Shown here one piece after another: positions 28,122 through 37,006 of a DNA stretch of 64,000 nt; position 1 is the first letter of the stretch; every line of letters starts with the position of its first letter. A program made the position numbers and the translations under genes. The notes below the pieces were generated by a model. It saw only the letters and a list, made by a program, of their open reading frames with translations, searched no databases and was not told where the DNA came from. This stretch comes from Cognaticolwellia beringensis. GTDB taxonomy: Bacteria > Pseudomonadota > Gammaproteobacteria > Enterobacterales > Alteromonadaceae. The DNA is taken from contig NZ_CP020465.1 of the NCBI RefSeq assembly GCF_002076895.1, forward strand, positions 1,736,001 through 1,800,000, read 5' to 3'.

Positions 28122-28665
28122 TTAGTTGACCAGGTCACCATTAGCTACATCTGGATTTGATAATAACTGTATCATTTGGTTTTCATGCGCTTCGCCGCTA
28201 TCCATAATTGCGTCCATTAAGGCTTTAGGGGGAGTCTCCTCGCATTGCTTGCTCAGGCGTATTGTTATCTATCTGCTTCATTACCAGCGTATTTTCTTTC
28301 ATCTTATCTTTAATGGTATATAGGTAATTAACCATATCCTGATCGGTCAGCAGATCTGTGATAAAAAATTCATTTAGCTTAGAGATAATTTGAGAAAGAA
28401 ACTCTTCTTTCGGGTCTTTAACCTTGGCTGTACCCACTGCATCACCTGGTACCAATTCATAATCAGGAGAATCTTGTTTTAATTGAATATCTTGCTGGCG
28501 TATTTTTGATAAACGATAATGGCTCATCACTACATTACTTAGGTCGATATCACTTTCTTCTGAAGTTATTTCACGTAGCATAGGGCTTAGATTACGAGCA
28601 TATAACGAAAGCTTCTCTAGTTCTTTATCATCATAATCGACAATCTGAGACATAAACTCGTAGCC
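28122..28665 (-). pseudogene. type I restriction enzyme HsdR, C-terminal remnant with frameshift
   Basis: Only the C-terminal part of a type I restriction endonuclease R subunit remains. From about 28665 the frame reads YEFMSQIVDYDDKELEKL, then NVVMSHYRLSKIRQQDIQ, GDAVGTAKVKDPKEEFLSQI and NNTPEQAMRGD, all HsdR-like. After MRGD a run of C's carries one extra base, producing a stop at 28225. The other frame continues PKALMDAIMDSGEAHENQM to a stop at 28122. The helicase and nuclease domains are absent; a TGA lies just upstream of the homology. It sits directly downstream of an intact fic gene. Confidence 0.8.
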
Positions 28666-28695
28666 GAGGTGATTGGTTCATTGAATTTTTCATCA

Positions 28696-29802
28696 TTAGC
28701 CGTAAGACTGCAAATTATTGTTATCTTGAGTCATTAAGCGCATTAACTTAGGATGAAGAAAGAGCTTTTCTTTACCTGATTGCATTTCTTCAAGTACACC
28801 AATATCAACCAGCTGCTTTAAATAAACAGAAGCTGTTTGTCGTTTTGCAATATCTCGTTCAACTAAATTATTAATACGGCAATAAGGCTGTTCAAAAATG
28901 ATTTGCACTAACTCATAACTATAAATCTTAGGTAGCTTGACTTGAATATACTGGCTAGTTTCTTCAATTAACGCCCGAATAGCGGCTATTTTTTTGGTTG
29001 TCCACTGCGCCGTTTCAGTGACACCATTAAGAATAAAAACAATCCATTCTTCCCAATTAGCATTTGAGGTTACACTTGTTAATAGTCGGTAATAGTCCGC
29101 TTTATGTTGGACGATATAGCGACTTAAATACAAAATTGGCAAGGTTAAAAGCTCTTGCTCTAATAAATAGAGGATATTGATTATACGACCTGTTCTGCCA
29201 TTACCATCGTGAAATGGGTGAATAGCTTCAAACTGATAATGACTAACTGCCATTTTAACTAGTGGGTCGATATCATCTTCAGCATGTAGAAAGTTTTCCC
29301 AATTAGTTAATAAATCTCTTATAGCTGCTTCACCAATGGGTGGGGTATAAACTATTTCTTGAGTATCTTGATTACTAATTACCGTGCCAGGCACTTTTCG
29401 AATATCCATACCCGTACCTTTCAAGGTACTGCATACATCTACTGTCGTATTTGTACAAAGCGGGCGTTTAGCTAATTGAAGATAACCTTCGTACAATGCG
29501 GTTCTATATCGTAGCGCTTCTTTGGTTGCCGGATCAGCTAAGCTATCTTCCTGAGAAAACTGAAATAACTTATCGGTAGTGGTAACAATGTTTTCTATTT
29601 CTGAACTGTCTTTCGCTTCTAATAAGGGTAGAAGATTTACTAATAATTCTTGATTCGGTAATAATTCGCCTGCTTGTTTTAGTTCAGCAAGTGCGGCACG
29701 CGCAGGAATACAGGCTTTGAGAATAGGGATAGATTCAACGTTATCTATAGCGGGTGGTAATAACGGCATATTATTAAAAGGAGTTTCAGCTTGCCATGAC
29801 AT
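28696..29802 (-). CDS. Fic family protein (putative AMP-transferase)
   Basis: This 368-residue protein has a complete Fic active site HPFHDGNGRTGR near residue 195. An N-terminal inhibitory motif (S-S-E-I-E-N near residues 66-71, matching [S/T]xxxE[G/N]) makes it a class II-type, self-inhibited Fic. A C-terminal winged-helix-like region (RINNLVERDIAKRQTASVYL) follows. Fic enzymes usually transfer AMP to hydroxyl groups of target proteins. Genes like this are common inside type I restriction operons, which fits the HsdR remnant just downstream. All key residues are present. The target is unknown. Confidence 0.92.
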   Translation of the reverse strand: MSWQAETPFNNMPLLPPAIDNVESIPILKACIPARAALAELKQAGELLPNQELLVNLLPLLEAKDSSEIENIVTTTDKLFQFSQEDSLADPATKEALRYRTALYEGYLQLAKRPLCTNTTVDVCSTLKGTGMDIRKVPGTVISNQDTQEIVYTPPIGEAAIRDLLTNWENFLHAEDDIDPLVKMAVSHYQFEAIHPFHDGNGRTGRIINILYLLEQELLTLPILYLSRYIVQHKADYYRLLTSVTSNANWEEWIVFILNGVTETAQWTTKKIAAIRALIEETSQYIQVKLPKIYSYELVQIIFEQPYCRINNLVERDIAKRQTASVYLKQLVDIGVLEEMQSGKEKLFLHPKLMRLMTQDNNNLQSYG

Positions 29803-29817
29803 GTTTATATATTCTCA

Positions 29818-29932
29818 ATATTTCGACATGAAAATAGTATATGTTGATCGGATCGACACGTAAAGGTGTTATGTCGAATAAATCACAATATATCGTCACG
29901 TTCAATTGTCATGTGGATGATATCGACATAGA
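29818..29932. promoter_or_regulatory. cluster of TCGACA-type elements upstream of fic
   Basis: Within about 115 bases upstream of fic there are TTTCGACAT (29821), ATCGACACG (29852), ATGTCGAAT (29871) and ATCGACATA (29922). The first and third form an imperfect inverted pair. They may be binding sites for a regulator, possibly the winged-helix part of Fic. Low confidence. Confidence 0.25.
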
Positions 29933-29996
29933 GAGTGTGTTGCCTATTTTTAATTGGACTCAGTGGTTAGCACTTACACAAAAAACAACAAGAAAT

Positions 29997-30020
29997 AAAA
30001 AGCCCCGATTAACGAGGCTT
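29997..30020 (-). terminator. rho-independent terminator of yicC
   Basis: Stem AGCCCCG/CGAGGCT with one wobble on the minus strand, followed there by T5 and more T's. It lies 39 bases past the yicC stop. Confidence 0.8.
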
Positions 30021-30058
30021 CATGTACTTATCAGCACGTGGGTGAATATATCAAAACT

Positions 30059-30922
30059 CTATTCAATATTTTGGATCTGCTCACGCATTTGCTCAATTAA
30101 AACCTTTAACTCTACTGCTGAGTTAGTGATATCAGCATTAATAGATTTAGAGCCTAAGGTATTCGCTTCGCGATTAAATTCTTGCATCATGAAATCTAAG
30201 CGGCGGCCTTGTGCACCACCTTTTTTTAATTTGCTGCGCGTTTCTTTTACGTGGCTAAATAGACGGTCAATTTCTTCATCAACATCCATTTTTTGCGCTA
30301 GCAATACCAACTCTTGTTCTACTCGAGACGATTCAAGTTCAATGTTAGCATCGGCAAACTTGTCGGTAATGCGTTTACGTTGCCATTGAATAATTTCTGG
30401 CATGTGGCCTTTTACAATATCTGCCTGCTCGATAATGCCATCTAAACGCTGTTCAATAAGGACTTTAAGGTTTTCACCTTCATCGGTACGCGATGTAATA
30501 AAGTCTTTTAATGCTTGGTCAAAGCCCGCTAATATTTCGGCTTGAATGGTGCTCATGTCTGCTTCTTCAGCTTCCATAACACCAGGCCAGCGCATAATTT
30601 CTACGGGATTTACAGTCGAGTTATCTGATAACGCAGCTATAGTATTAGCATGCTTCATTAATTCTGCGGCTAACTCTGCATTTAATGTTACGTTACTTTT
30701 TGCTGAAGGATTAGCATTAAAACGCAAGTTACATTCAACTTTTCCGCGATTTAATTGTTTGCGAAACCGCTCACGTAATACAGGTTCTATACTGCGAAAT
30801 TGCTCAGGAAGTCGAAAATATGTTTCAAGAAATCGTTGATTAACAGAACGAATTTCCCATACGGCATTACCCCAATCGCCTTTTATTTCATGACGTGAGA
30901 ATGCTGTCATACTATGGATCAT
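30059..30922 (-). CDS. yicC: YicC family endoribonuclease
   Basis: This 287-residue protein starts MIHSMTAFSRHEIKG and has the conserved SVNQRFLE segment and the C-terminal DUF1732 end (GAQGRRLDFMMQEFNREANTLGSK). It matches YicC along its length; the E. coli protein was later shown to be an RNase acting on RNA such as RyhB. In E. coli yicC is next to rph; here about 4.6 kb of other genes separate them. Confidence 0.93.
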   Translation of the reverse strand: MIHSMTAFSRHEIKGDWGNAVWEIRSVNQRFLETYFRLPEQFRSIEPVLRERFRKQLNRGKVECNLRFNANPSAKSNVTLNAELAAELMKHANTIAALSDNSTVNPVEIMRWPGVMEAEEADMSTIQAEILAGFDQALKDFITSRTDEGENLKVLIEQRLDGIIEQADIVKGHMPEIIQWQRKRITDKFADANIELESSRVEQELVLLAQKMDVDEEIDRLFSHVKETRSKLKKGGAQGRRLDFMMQEFNREANTLGSKSINADITNSAVELKVLIEQMREQIQNIE

Positions 30923-31215
30923 AGAATTTCCTAAATATTTAAAATTAACAATGTGATGGATTATGCCCTAGCTGAGATTAGGTATCTACTATCCGGGCAT
31001 TTATTCATGTGAATACCTTATCAATTGGCATTTACTCTGATAAACATCCATTTTACGCATTTATCAAGCGGCAAACTTGCCTTTGCTTGATAAAGCTGAA
31101 AATCAAATAAATCATCAGTTAAAATTACAAATTCGGTGAATTACTGCGATTGAAAAGCTATGATGATAATGACTCATTTTTAAAGATATTCAACGTTTAA
31201 GGCTAGCTTGTAAAT

Positions 31216-32355
31216 ATGCATATCGAAAATTCATCTCATTCCAAGCAATTGCAACAATGTCGCTTATACTTTGCTGCGGGTGAGTTTAGTCAATTAAATG
31301 AAATTCTTTTACCGCTATTAGATAAAAAAGTCCCTGAAGCCCTGCTGACAAAGGCCGATTTCCTCATGCAGCAAGATGCCAATAAAGGTATTGGTTTTTT
31401 ATTACAGTTAGCTGGCGAGAACATTGCCATGGCCAATTACAAAATGGCGATGTTGTTATATTTTCATCCGGAGTTAACGTTAGACTTTAATACTTATTTA
31501 GAGCAAGCCTATAAAGAGCAAGAATTACCCGCGATAATCACCTGCGTTTATTTAGCTTATGCAGATAAACGCACTGACTTTGCGCAAAGCTTATTACTTG
31601 CACATGCAGAATTTGACGAAATTAGGTCATTAATCGCTGCACTGGGTTTAGGTGTAGATAATAAAAAAATACAGTATATAAAGCCAGATTATCAGGCATT
31701 TAAGCGCGCGGATCATAGCCAGAAGCATTTAAAATATATCAATAAAGACATATCATTAGCAACTAGCGATCATTTTCTCAATACCTTTGAATGCGCATGG
31801 CTTAAATGTAGATCGCAAGCATCACTTGAGCCTTCGATGGTGGTGAATGCAGTAACCGGCGATAAAATACAAAGCCCTGTTAGAACGAATCAATTCAGTC
31901 AACTGGTTCCAACGTTGAGCGATTGGATTTTGCTGGATGTTGAACAGCGCATTGCTAAACTCATTGGGTTACCCATGTCCCATGGAGAAATCAGTAATAT
32001 GCTTTATTATCAACAAGGTAATGAATATAAGGCTCATTATGATTTTTTTCATCCCAAAGATCCGGGCTCTGAATTAGCCATGCAAGACGGTGGGCAGAGA
32101 GTCAGAACGGTGCTTTGTTATTTATCACCGGCGACAGAAGGCGGCGAAACTTATTTCCCGCGTATTGATGAAAAGCTAGACGGGCATGCCGGGCAACTGA
32201 TTGTATTTGACAATGTCAGTAAACAGTTAGCTCCTTTGCCTCTATCCTTGCATCAAAGCTTGCCGGTAATTTCAGGGGAAAAATGGCTATTAAGTAAGTG
32301 GTTTCGACTAAATGAAACTAGCTATAAAACCAATCTTATCGAATTGAATTTATAG
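31216..32355 (+). CDS. 2OG-Fe(II) oxygenase, prolyl 4-hydroxylase type
   Basis: This 379-residue protein has a helical N-terminal half (about residues 1-170, TPR/Sel1-like in character) and a C-terminal prolyl-4-hydroxylase-type dioxygenase domain. The iron ligands are visible as H-x-D in KAHYDFF (H about 274) and a distal histidine near 346. The 2-oxoglutarate-binding lysine is in GEKWLLSKWF. Such enzymes hydroxylate protein or peptide side chains. The substrate is unknown. It converges on the GMC oxidoreductase gene with only a 7-base gap. Confidence 0.85.
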   Translation: MHIENSSHSKQLQQCRLYFAAGEFSQLNEILLPLLDKKVPEALLTKADFLMQQDANKGIGFLLQLAGENIAMANYKMAMLLYFHPELTLDFNTYLEQAYKEQELPAIITCVYLAYADKRTDFAQSLLLAHAEFDEIRSLIAALGLGVDNKKIQYIKPDYQAFKRADHSQKHLKYINKDISLATSDHFLNTFECAWLKCRSQASLEPSMVVNAVTGDKIQSPVRTNQFSQLVPTLSDWILLDVEQRIAKLIGLPMSHGEISNMLYYQQGNEYKAHYDFFHPKDPGSELAMQDGGQRVRTVLCYLSPATEGGETYFPRIDEKLDGHAGQLIVFDNVSKQLAPLPLSLHQSLPVISGEKWLLSKWFRLNETSYKTNLIELNL

Positions 32356-32362
32356 CTCAAGC

Positions 32363-34087
32363 TTAACTAATATTTTCTTGCCAACGTGCTTTAATATGAT
32401 CAGCAACACGAAACGAATTCGCGTAAATGGTAAACGTATATGGCACGCTACCACCGGTGGGCATAAACGAAGCATCAGTAACGAATAGATTATCAACCTC
32501 GTGTGCTTGGCAGTTTTTATTCAGCACTGAGGTTTTAGGATCGTTGCCAAAACGACAACCTCCAGCCATTAAGTTTGATGCTGGGGCGCTGCTCACCGAT
32601 GATGAAATGTTTGTTGCGCCCATTTCACCCAGTAACTTCTCCGCTTTTTCAGCCAAGTATTCGCCAACATCTAAATCGTGGTGATGTGCGCCAATACGTA
32701 TTTTCGCGACTTTATCACCCCATTTATCGGTAACTTCATCATCTAAATCGACAAAACAATTATCGGTTGGTAGCCAGTCATTAAACACTTCAAAACGTAA
32801 GGTTTTATAGGTGGTGAACTCGGCTTTCATACTCTGCTTAAGTTCTTCACCCCAAAGTAGCTTTTCACTGTCTTGGCTTTCATCGTATTGCCATTGCGTG
32901 CCTTGCGCGCGTGATATCGGGTTTTGGTAGAATAAGAAATCTATCGTGCCGCCTTTCGCTTTACCGTTTCTATTAATACCGTTAAAGGCTTTATCATCGA
33001 TTTGATACCAGTCTTGCAATGCACGGTTTATAAAGGGACCCACTTGGGTTAATTGCGCCTTTTTTTCTGCCGTTAAGTCTTTGTAAAAAAAGTCACCACG
33101 GCCAGTACCACCACCGCTAAAAATTAAATTTTTACCGACATGCCCCGAGTTATTAGCTAAACCGTTAGGGAATTTTTCACCTTTCGATGCCAGTAACAAA
33201 CGAGACGTTTCTACCGCTTGGCAAGCAACAACGTAATATTTAGCCTGAACAACTTTTTTGCGCCCTGCCTTGTCGTAATAATGCACACCCGATATTTCGC
33301 CTTGGCTATCTGTAGCAATTTTATAAACTTTCGCATGCGGTGTAATGGTGCAATTGCCCGTAGCAACCGCATGATTTAATAGCGCCGCCCGTCCGCTGCC
33401 TTTTGCCCCTGACGAGCAACCGTAACTGCTGCAATAACCTGAATATTCACAACTTTGTCTGCCCATTGCCGGTTTCGATAATATTGCTCGTGGCACTGGT
33501 ACGGTGTGATAACCAATTTTTTCCGCGCTTTCATCTATCCAAGATGATATAGCGTGTTCAGCTACCGGTGGATAAGGAAAGTCTGTCGATCTAGGCTCTT
33601 GATGTGGATGTTCTGTAACTCTGCCTGATACGCCTACCACTTTTTCAACCATCGCATAATACGGTTCAAGCTCTGCATAGCTGATCGGCCAATCTTCTAC
33701 ATTGGCACCTTTAATGTCGCCAAATTCAGTTTTTAAACGAAAATCTACGGGTTTTAAACGATGAAAATATCCGCTCATAAAGTTTGATGAACCGCCGACT
33801 ACTGTACCGTTCCAAAAGCTCCAACCCGATTCACTCGTGGCCTCTCCTTGCCAGTAACTTTCACCCGCTTCGTTTTCATATTCTTCTTCAATAACATGCT
33901 GTTCGTCTTCAAGCTTCGGGTTGTAAGCATCGCGCAAACTAATGGCGAGCTCATCTTTGTAGAACTCTTTTTCGGTTAACCAAGCACCTTTTTCTAACAC
34001 CAATACTTTAGCGCCTGCGTTAGCTAAGGTATAAGCTACTGGTGATGCGCCGGCGCCACTGCCTACGATACAAATATCATATTTCAT
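32363..34087 (-). CDS. GMC family flavin oxidoreductase (dehydrogenase large subunit)
   Basis: This 574-residue protein starts with an FAD-binding motif (VGSGAGASPVAYTLANAGAK), has WNGTVVGGSSNFMSG in the N-terminal half and ends with the GMC C-terminal domain (FVTDASFMPTGGSVPYTFTI). It oxidises an alcohol or sugar. It has no signal peptide of its own. Its start overlaps the stop of the upstream subunit gene (ATGA), and that subunit carries a Tat signal, so the pair is probably exported together, as in gluconate 2-dehydrogenase-type complexes. A cytochrome c subunit is not encoded next to it. Confidence 0.88.
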   Translation of the reverse strand: MKYDICIVGSGAGASPVAYTLANAGAKVLVLEKGAWLTEKEFYKDELAISLRDAYNPKLEDEQHVIEEEYENEAGESYWQGEATSESGWSFWNGTVVGGSSNFMSGYFHRLKPVDFRLKTEFGDIKGANVEDWPISYAELEPYYAMVEKVVGVSGRVTEHPHQEPRSTDFPYPPVAEHAISSWIDESAEKIGYHTVPVPRAILSKPAMGRQSCEYSGYCSSYGCSSGAKGSGRAALLNHAVATGNCTITPHAKVYKIATDSQGEISGVHYYDKAGRKKVVQAKYYVVACQAVETSRLLLASKGEKFPNGLANNSGHVGKNLIFSGGGTGRGDFFYKDLTAEKKAQLTQVGPFINRALQDWYQIDDKAFNGINRNGKAKGGTIDFLFYQNPISRAQGTQWQYDESQDSEKLLWGEELKQSMKAEFTTYKTLRFEVFNDWLPTDNCFVDLDDEVTDKWGDKVAKIRIGAHHHDLDVGEYLAEKAEKLLGEMGATNISSSVSSAPASNLMAGGCRFGNDPKTSVLNKNCQAHEVDNLFVTDASFMPTGGSVPYTFTIYANSFRVADHIKARWQENIS

Positions 34088-34854
34088 GCTTTTTTAGTTC
34101 CTATTTGCGAGCGCTTATATTGCTGGTGACTGACCACTTGTGTGGTTGTGTTATTTGCCAGCGCAGCCTTGTTACTCATCACGATGGGTTGCTTGCCGGG
34201 TAATTCGTAATATCGCTTGCCCGTTGGAGGTAATGGGAAACCTGCGTGGTGATCTAACCATTGCCAACCAATACCATTAGGGTTGCCACCGTAACTGGGT
34301 GGTGAAAGCATGGCTTCAAAAATATAACTGACTAAATTACTGAGCCAGTTTTCACCCGCTCGTGAGTTACTTATTGCGCGTAGTGTTTTTTCTTTTTCCT
34401 CAAGCGTCAGATCGACAAAATTTTTCTGTAGTTGGCTCTGACTAAAACCATTGAGCCAGCCGACACCTTTATAAATAAATTCAATTTCTGCGCTATCGGT
34501 GGGTTGTTGATACACAACATTATATAAATACTGAGTTACTTGAATTTCTTTTGCACTTGGGCCGGTTGGTGACTCTGGTAATAAATGCGCGAGTACGGCA
34601 TCAAGCGTTAACCAAGGGTCAGTTTGTAAAACACTGGAAAATTGATCACCAGTCAATGCAGACCAAGCCTTTAATGGCATAGCAGCAACCATAGTGGCGC
34701 CAGCAGCTGACTTTAAAGCGTTACGTCGTGATACCTTTTTTTGTAACCATGTTGGGGTACGAAAATTGTCATCAAAAAATGACGTGACTTGCGATACTGT
34801 CTTGCGGACCGTCTTCTTTCGAGTCACGGTTTTAGCCTTTTGCACTTGTATCAT
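34084..34854 (-). CDS. gluconate 2-dehydrogenase subunit 3-like protein, Tat-exported
   Basis: This 256-residue protein carries a twin-arginine signal (VSRRNALKSAAGATMVAAMP) after an unusually long basic N-terminal extension of about 45 residues. The rest matches the small subunit of membrane-linked GMC dehydrogenases (DPWLTLDAVLAHLLPES ... GWLNGFS). I use the ATG at 34854, which has AAGGA eight bases upstream; an ATG at 34860 is too close to that RBS. It overlaps both neighbours (thioredoxin gene upstream, GMC gene downstream). Confidence 0.82.
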   Translation of the reverse strand: MIQVQKAKTVTRKKTVRKTVSQVTSFFDDNFRTPTWLQKKVSRRNALKSAAGATMVAAMPLKAWSALTGDQFSSVLQTDPWLTLDAVLAHLLPESPTGPSAKEIQVTQYLYNVVYQQPTDSAEIEFIYKGVGWLNGFSQSQLQKNFVDLTLEEKEKTLRAISNSRAGENWLSNLVSYIFEAMLSPPSYGGNPNGIGWQWLDHHAGFPLPPTGKRYYELPGKQPIVMSNKAALANNTTTQVVSHQQYKRSQIGTKKA

Positions 34855-35380
34855 GGGCATATTCCTTATTATTTTTTACCTGCCATTTTCTTAAAAATGT
34901 CAGCCAGTATTCAGCAGAGTACTCCAAATCATCTAATAGTTCAGCGGTATCTTTTGATAACAACATTTGGCCAGTACTCGTTGACACATACATATGAGGA
35001 TAGCCTTGTACTGGCGGCAAAGATTTCATGAAAGCTTCATTTTCATTACTGTCACTAACGCTGATTTTAAGCAGGACATAATTATCATGTAGGGTCTGAT
35101 AAATTGTAGGATTTTTCTCTAAAAAGGCATCCATTTTATGACACCAAGTACACCAGTTGCCGCCGATTTCAATCAACACGTTACGATCAGTTTTTTGTGC
35201 CAAAGTAATGGCTGCTTGTGCGTCTTTAAACGGGTCGCGCTTATCATCATAAACTTTACTGTAAAGCGGTAAATTATTGACTAGCACAATAGCAGTGTTG
35301 CTCGCAGACTCTTGCGCGTTTGATTGACTCGTAATAAATACGCTTGATAAAAACAACACAATAAACAACTGAAATTTCAT
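34832..35380 (-). CDS. periplasmic thioredoxin-like protein
   Basis: This 182-residue protein has a signal peptide (MKFQLFIVLFLSSVFITSQSNA) and a thioredoxin fold with the active site GGNWCTWCHKMD near residue 80. It belongs to the thioredoxin_7/DsbD-gamma-like group that reduces or assembles secreted proteins. It is the first gene of a three-gene overlapping operon with the Tat subunit and the GMC dehydrogenase. It may serve maturation of that complex. Confidence 0.85.
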   Translation of the reverse strand: MKFQLFIVLFLSSVFITSQSNAQESASNTAIVLVNNLPLYSKVYDDKRDPFKDAQAAITLAQKTDRNVLIEIGGNWCTWCHKMDAFLEKNPTIYQTLHDNYVLLKISVSDSNENEAFMKSLPPVQGYPHMYVSTSTGQMLLSKDTAELLDDLEYSAEYWLTFLRKWQVKNNKEYAHDTSAKG

Positions 35381-35547
35381 AAATACTCTCTATTTCGATA
35401 AGATTCAAAGGCAATTAACAACCCATGCATAATAGTATGACCTTAGTTTAATTCACTATATTTCAAAATACTTGTGAGGTCATTATGTCAAATTGCCATC
35501 TGAACGATTATAATGCGCAGCAATTATACTACGATAGGAAATTCAAC

Positions 35548-36261
35548 ATGCGTCCAAGCGGCAGAACTTTAGGGCAAATTCGTCCTGTAACCATTACTCG
35601 TCAATTTACAGCTCATGCAGAAGGCTCAGTACTTATTGAGTTTGGTGACACCAAAGTTATTTGTACCGCAACAGTTGAAACTGGCGTACCACGTTTTCTG
35701 AAAGGCCAAGGTAAAGGTTGGATCACTGCTGAATATGGCATGTTACCGCGCTCAACTCATACCCGCATGCGTCGCGAAGCTGCCAACGGCAAGCAAAGTG
35801 GTCGTACGTTAGAAATTTCTCGTTTAATCGCTCGTTCATTACGTGCAGCGGTTGATTTAGTGGCACTGGGTGAAAACACCATTACGGTTGATTGTGATGT
35901 AATTCAAGCTGACGGCGGCACACGTACGGCGTCAATTACTGGCGCTTGTGTGGCATTAGTTGATGCATTAAACCATATGCGTGCTAAAGGTATTATCAAT
36001 AATAATCCACTTAAACACATGATTGCTGCTGTTTCTGTTGGTATCTACCAAGGTGAAGCCGTTTCTGATTTGGATTATGTTGAAGATTCAGCTGCAGATA
36101 CTGACATGAACGTCGTAATGACTGAAACAGGTAAGTTAATCGAAGTGCAAGGCACAGCAGAAGAAGAACCTTTTAGCTTTGATGAAATGCAAGAAATGCT
36201 AGCACTTGCTAAAAACAGCATTAACGAATTATTTGATATACAAAAAGCCGCTTTAAACTAA
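35548..36261 (+). CDS. rph: ribonuclease PH
   Basis: This 237-residue protein starts [16 protein letters not shown] and matches RNase PH along its length (E. coli 238). It has [19 protein letters not shown] and [19 protein letters not shown]. It trims the 3' ends of tRNA precursors using phosphate. I use the ATG at 35548, with AGGAA upstream; the frame is open back to 35485 without support. pyrE follows after 18 bases, the classical rph-pyrE operon. Confidence 0.96.
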   Translation: MRPSGRTLGQIRPVTITRQFTAHAEGSVLIEFGDTKVICTATVETGVPRFLKGQGKGWITAEYGMLPRSTHTRMRREAANGKQSGRTLEISRLIARSLRAAVDLVALGENTITVDCDVIQADGGTRTASITGACVALVDALNHMRAKGIINNNPLKHMIAAVSVGIYQGEAVSDLDYVEDSAADTDMNVVMTETGKLIEVQGTAEEEPFSFDEMQEMLALAKNSINELFDIQKAALN

Positions 36262-36279
36262 GTCAGACAGGAACTAATC

Positions 36280-36921
36280 ATGAAAGAATATCAACGCGAA
36301 TTTATCGAGTTTGCCTTAGCTAAACAAGTATTACGTTTTGGCGAGTTTACGTTAAAATCAGGCCGAACGAGTCCTTACTTTTTCAATGCTGGTTTATTCA
36401 ATACCGGCCGTGATTTAGCACGTTTAGGCCGTTTTTATGCTGCGGCATTACAAGATTCAAAAATCGATTACAATTTGTTATTTGGTCCTGCTTACAAAGG
36501 TATTCCGATTGCAACCACTACAGCCGTAGCACTTGCCGATAGTTACGATATTGATATGCCTTATTGCTTTAACCGTAAAGAAGCTAAAAAACACGGTGAA
36601 GGTGGCAGCTTAGTCGGTTCAGCACTTGAAGGTAAAGTGATGCTGGTTGATGACGTGATCACCGCAGGTACAGCGATTCGTGAGTCGATGGAAATTATTC
36701 AAGCTCATGGTGCTGAGTTATCAGGCGTACTTATAGCCTTAGACCGACAAGAGAAAGGCCAAGCTGAACTTTCGGCTATTCAAGAAGTAGAGCGAGACTT
36801 TAATACTAAAGTTATTTCTATCGTCACCTTAGCTGACTTGATTAGTTACTTGGAAGAGCAGCCTGATATGGCTGATAGCTTAGCGAGCATTAAAAAGTAT
36901 CGTGAAAACTACGGTATTTAA
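36280..36921 (+). CDS. pyrE: orotate phosphoribosyltransferase
   Basis: This 213-residue protein matches PyrE (E. coli 213). It has [14 protein letters not shown] near the N-terminus and the PRPP-binding [17 protein letters not shown]. It converts orotate and PRPP to OMP in pyrimidine synthesis. It is the second gene of rph-pyrE and ends before a strong bidirectional terminator. The usual attenuator between rph and pyrE is not evident in the 18-base gap. Confidence 0.97.
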   Translation: MKEYQREFIEFALAKQVLRFGEFTLKSGRTSPYFFNAGLFNTGRDLARLGRFYAAALQDSKIDYNLLFGPAYKGIPIATTTAVALADSYDIDMPYCFNRKEAKKHGEGGSLVGSALEGKVMLVDDVITAGTAIRESMEIIQAHGAELSGVLIALDRQEKGQAELSAIQEVERDFNTKVISIVTLADLISYLEEQPDMADSLASIKKYRENYGI

Positions 36922-36960
36922 TTGTTCCCATTAAATGCTTCATAATGTTCTGAAAGTATA

Positions 36961-36985
36961 AAAGCCTGCAATTGCAGGCTTTTTA
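36961..36985. terminator. rho-independent terminator after pyrE
   Basis: AAAGCCTGCA/TGCAGGCTTT perfect stem (36961-36982) followed by T's on the plus strand. It also faces the convergent gene at 37007. Confidence 0.9.
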
Positions 36986-37006
36986 GTTATTGGCATACTG
37001 ATTAAG

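Noticed and set aside
29841..30389. 182-codon plus-strand frame between fic and yicC
   Set aside because: Most of it is antisense to yicC, and the rest crosses the yicC terminator.
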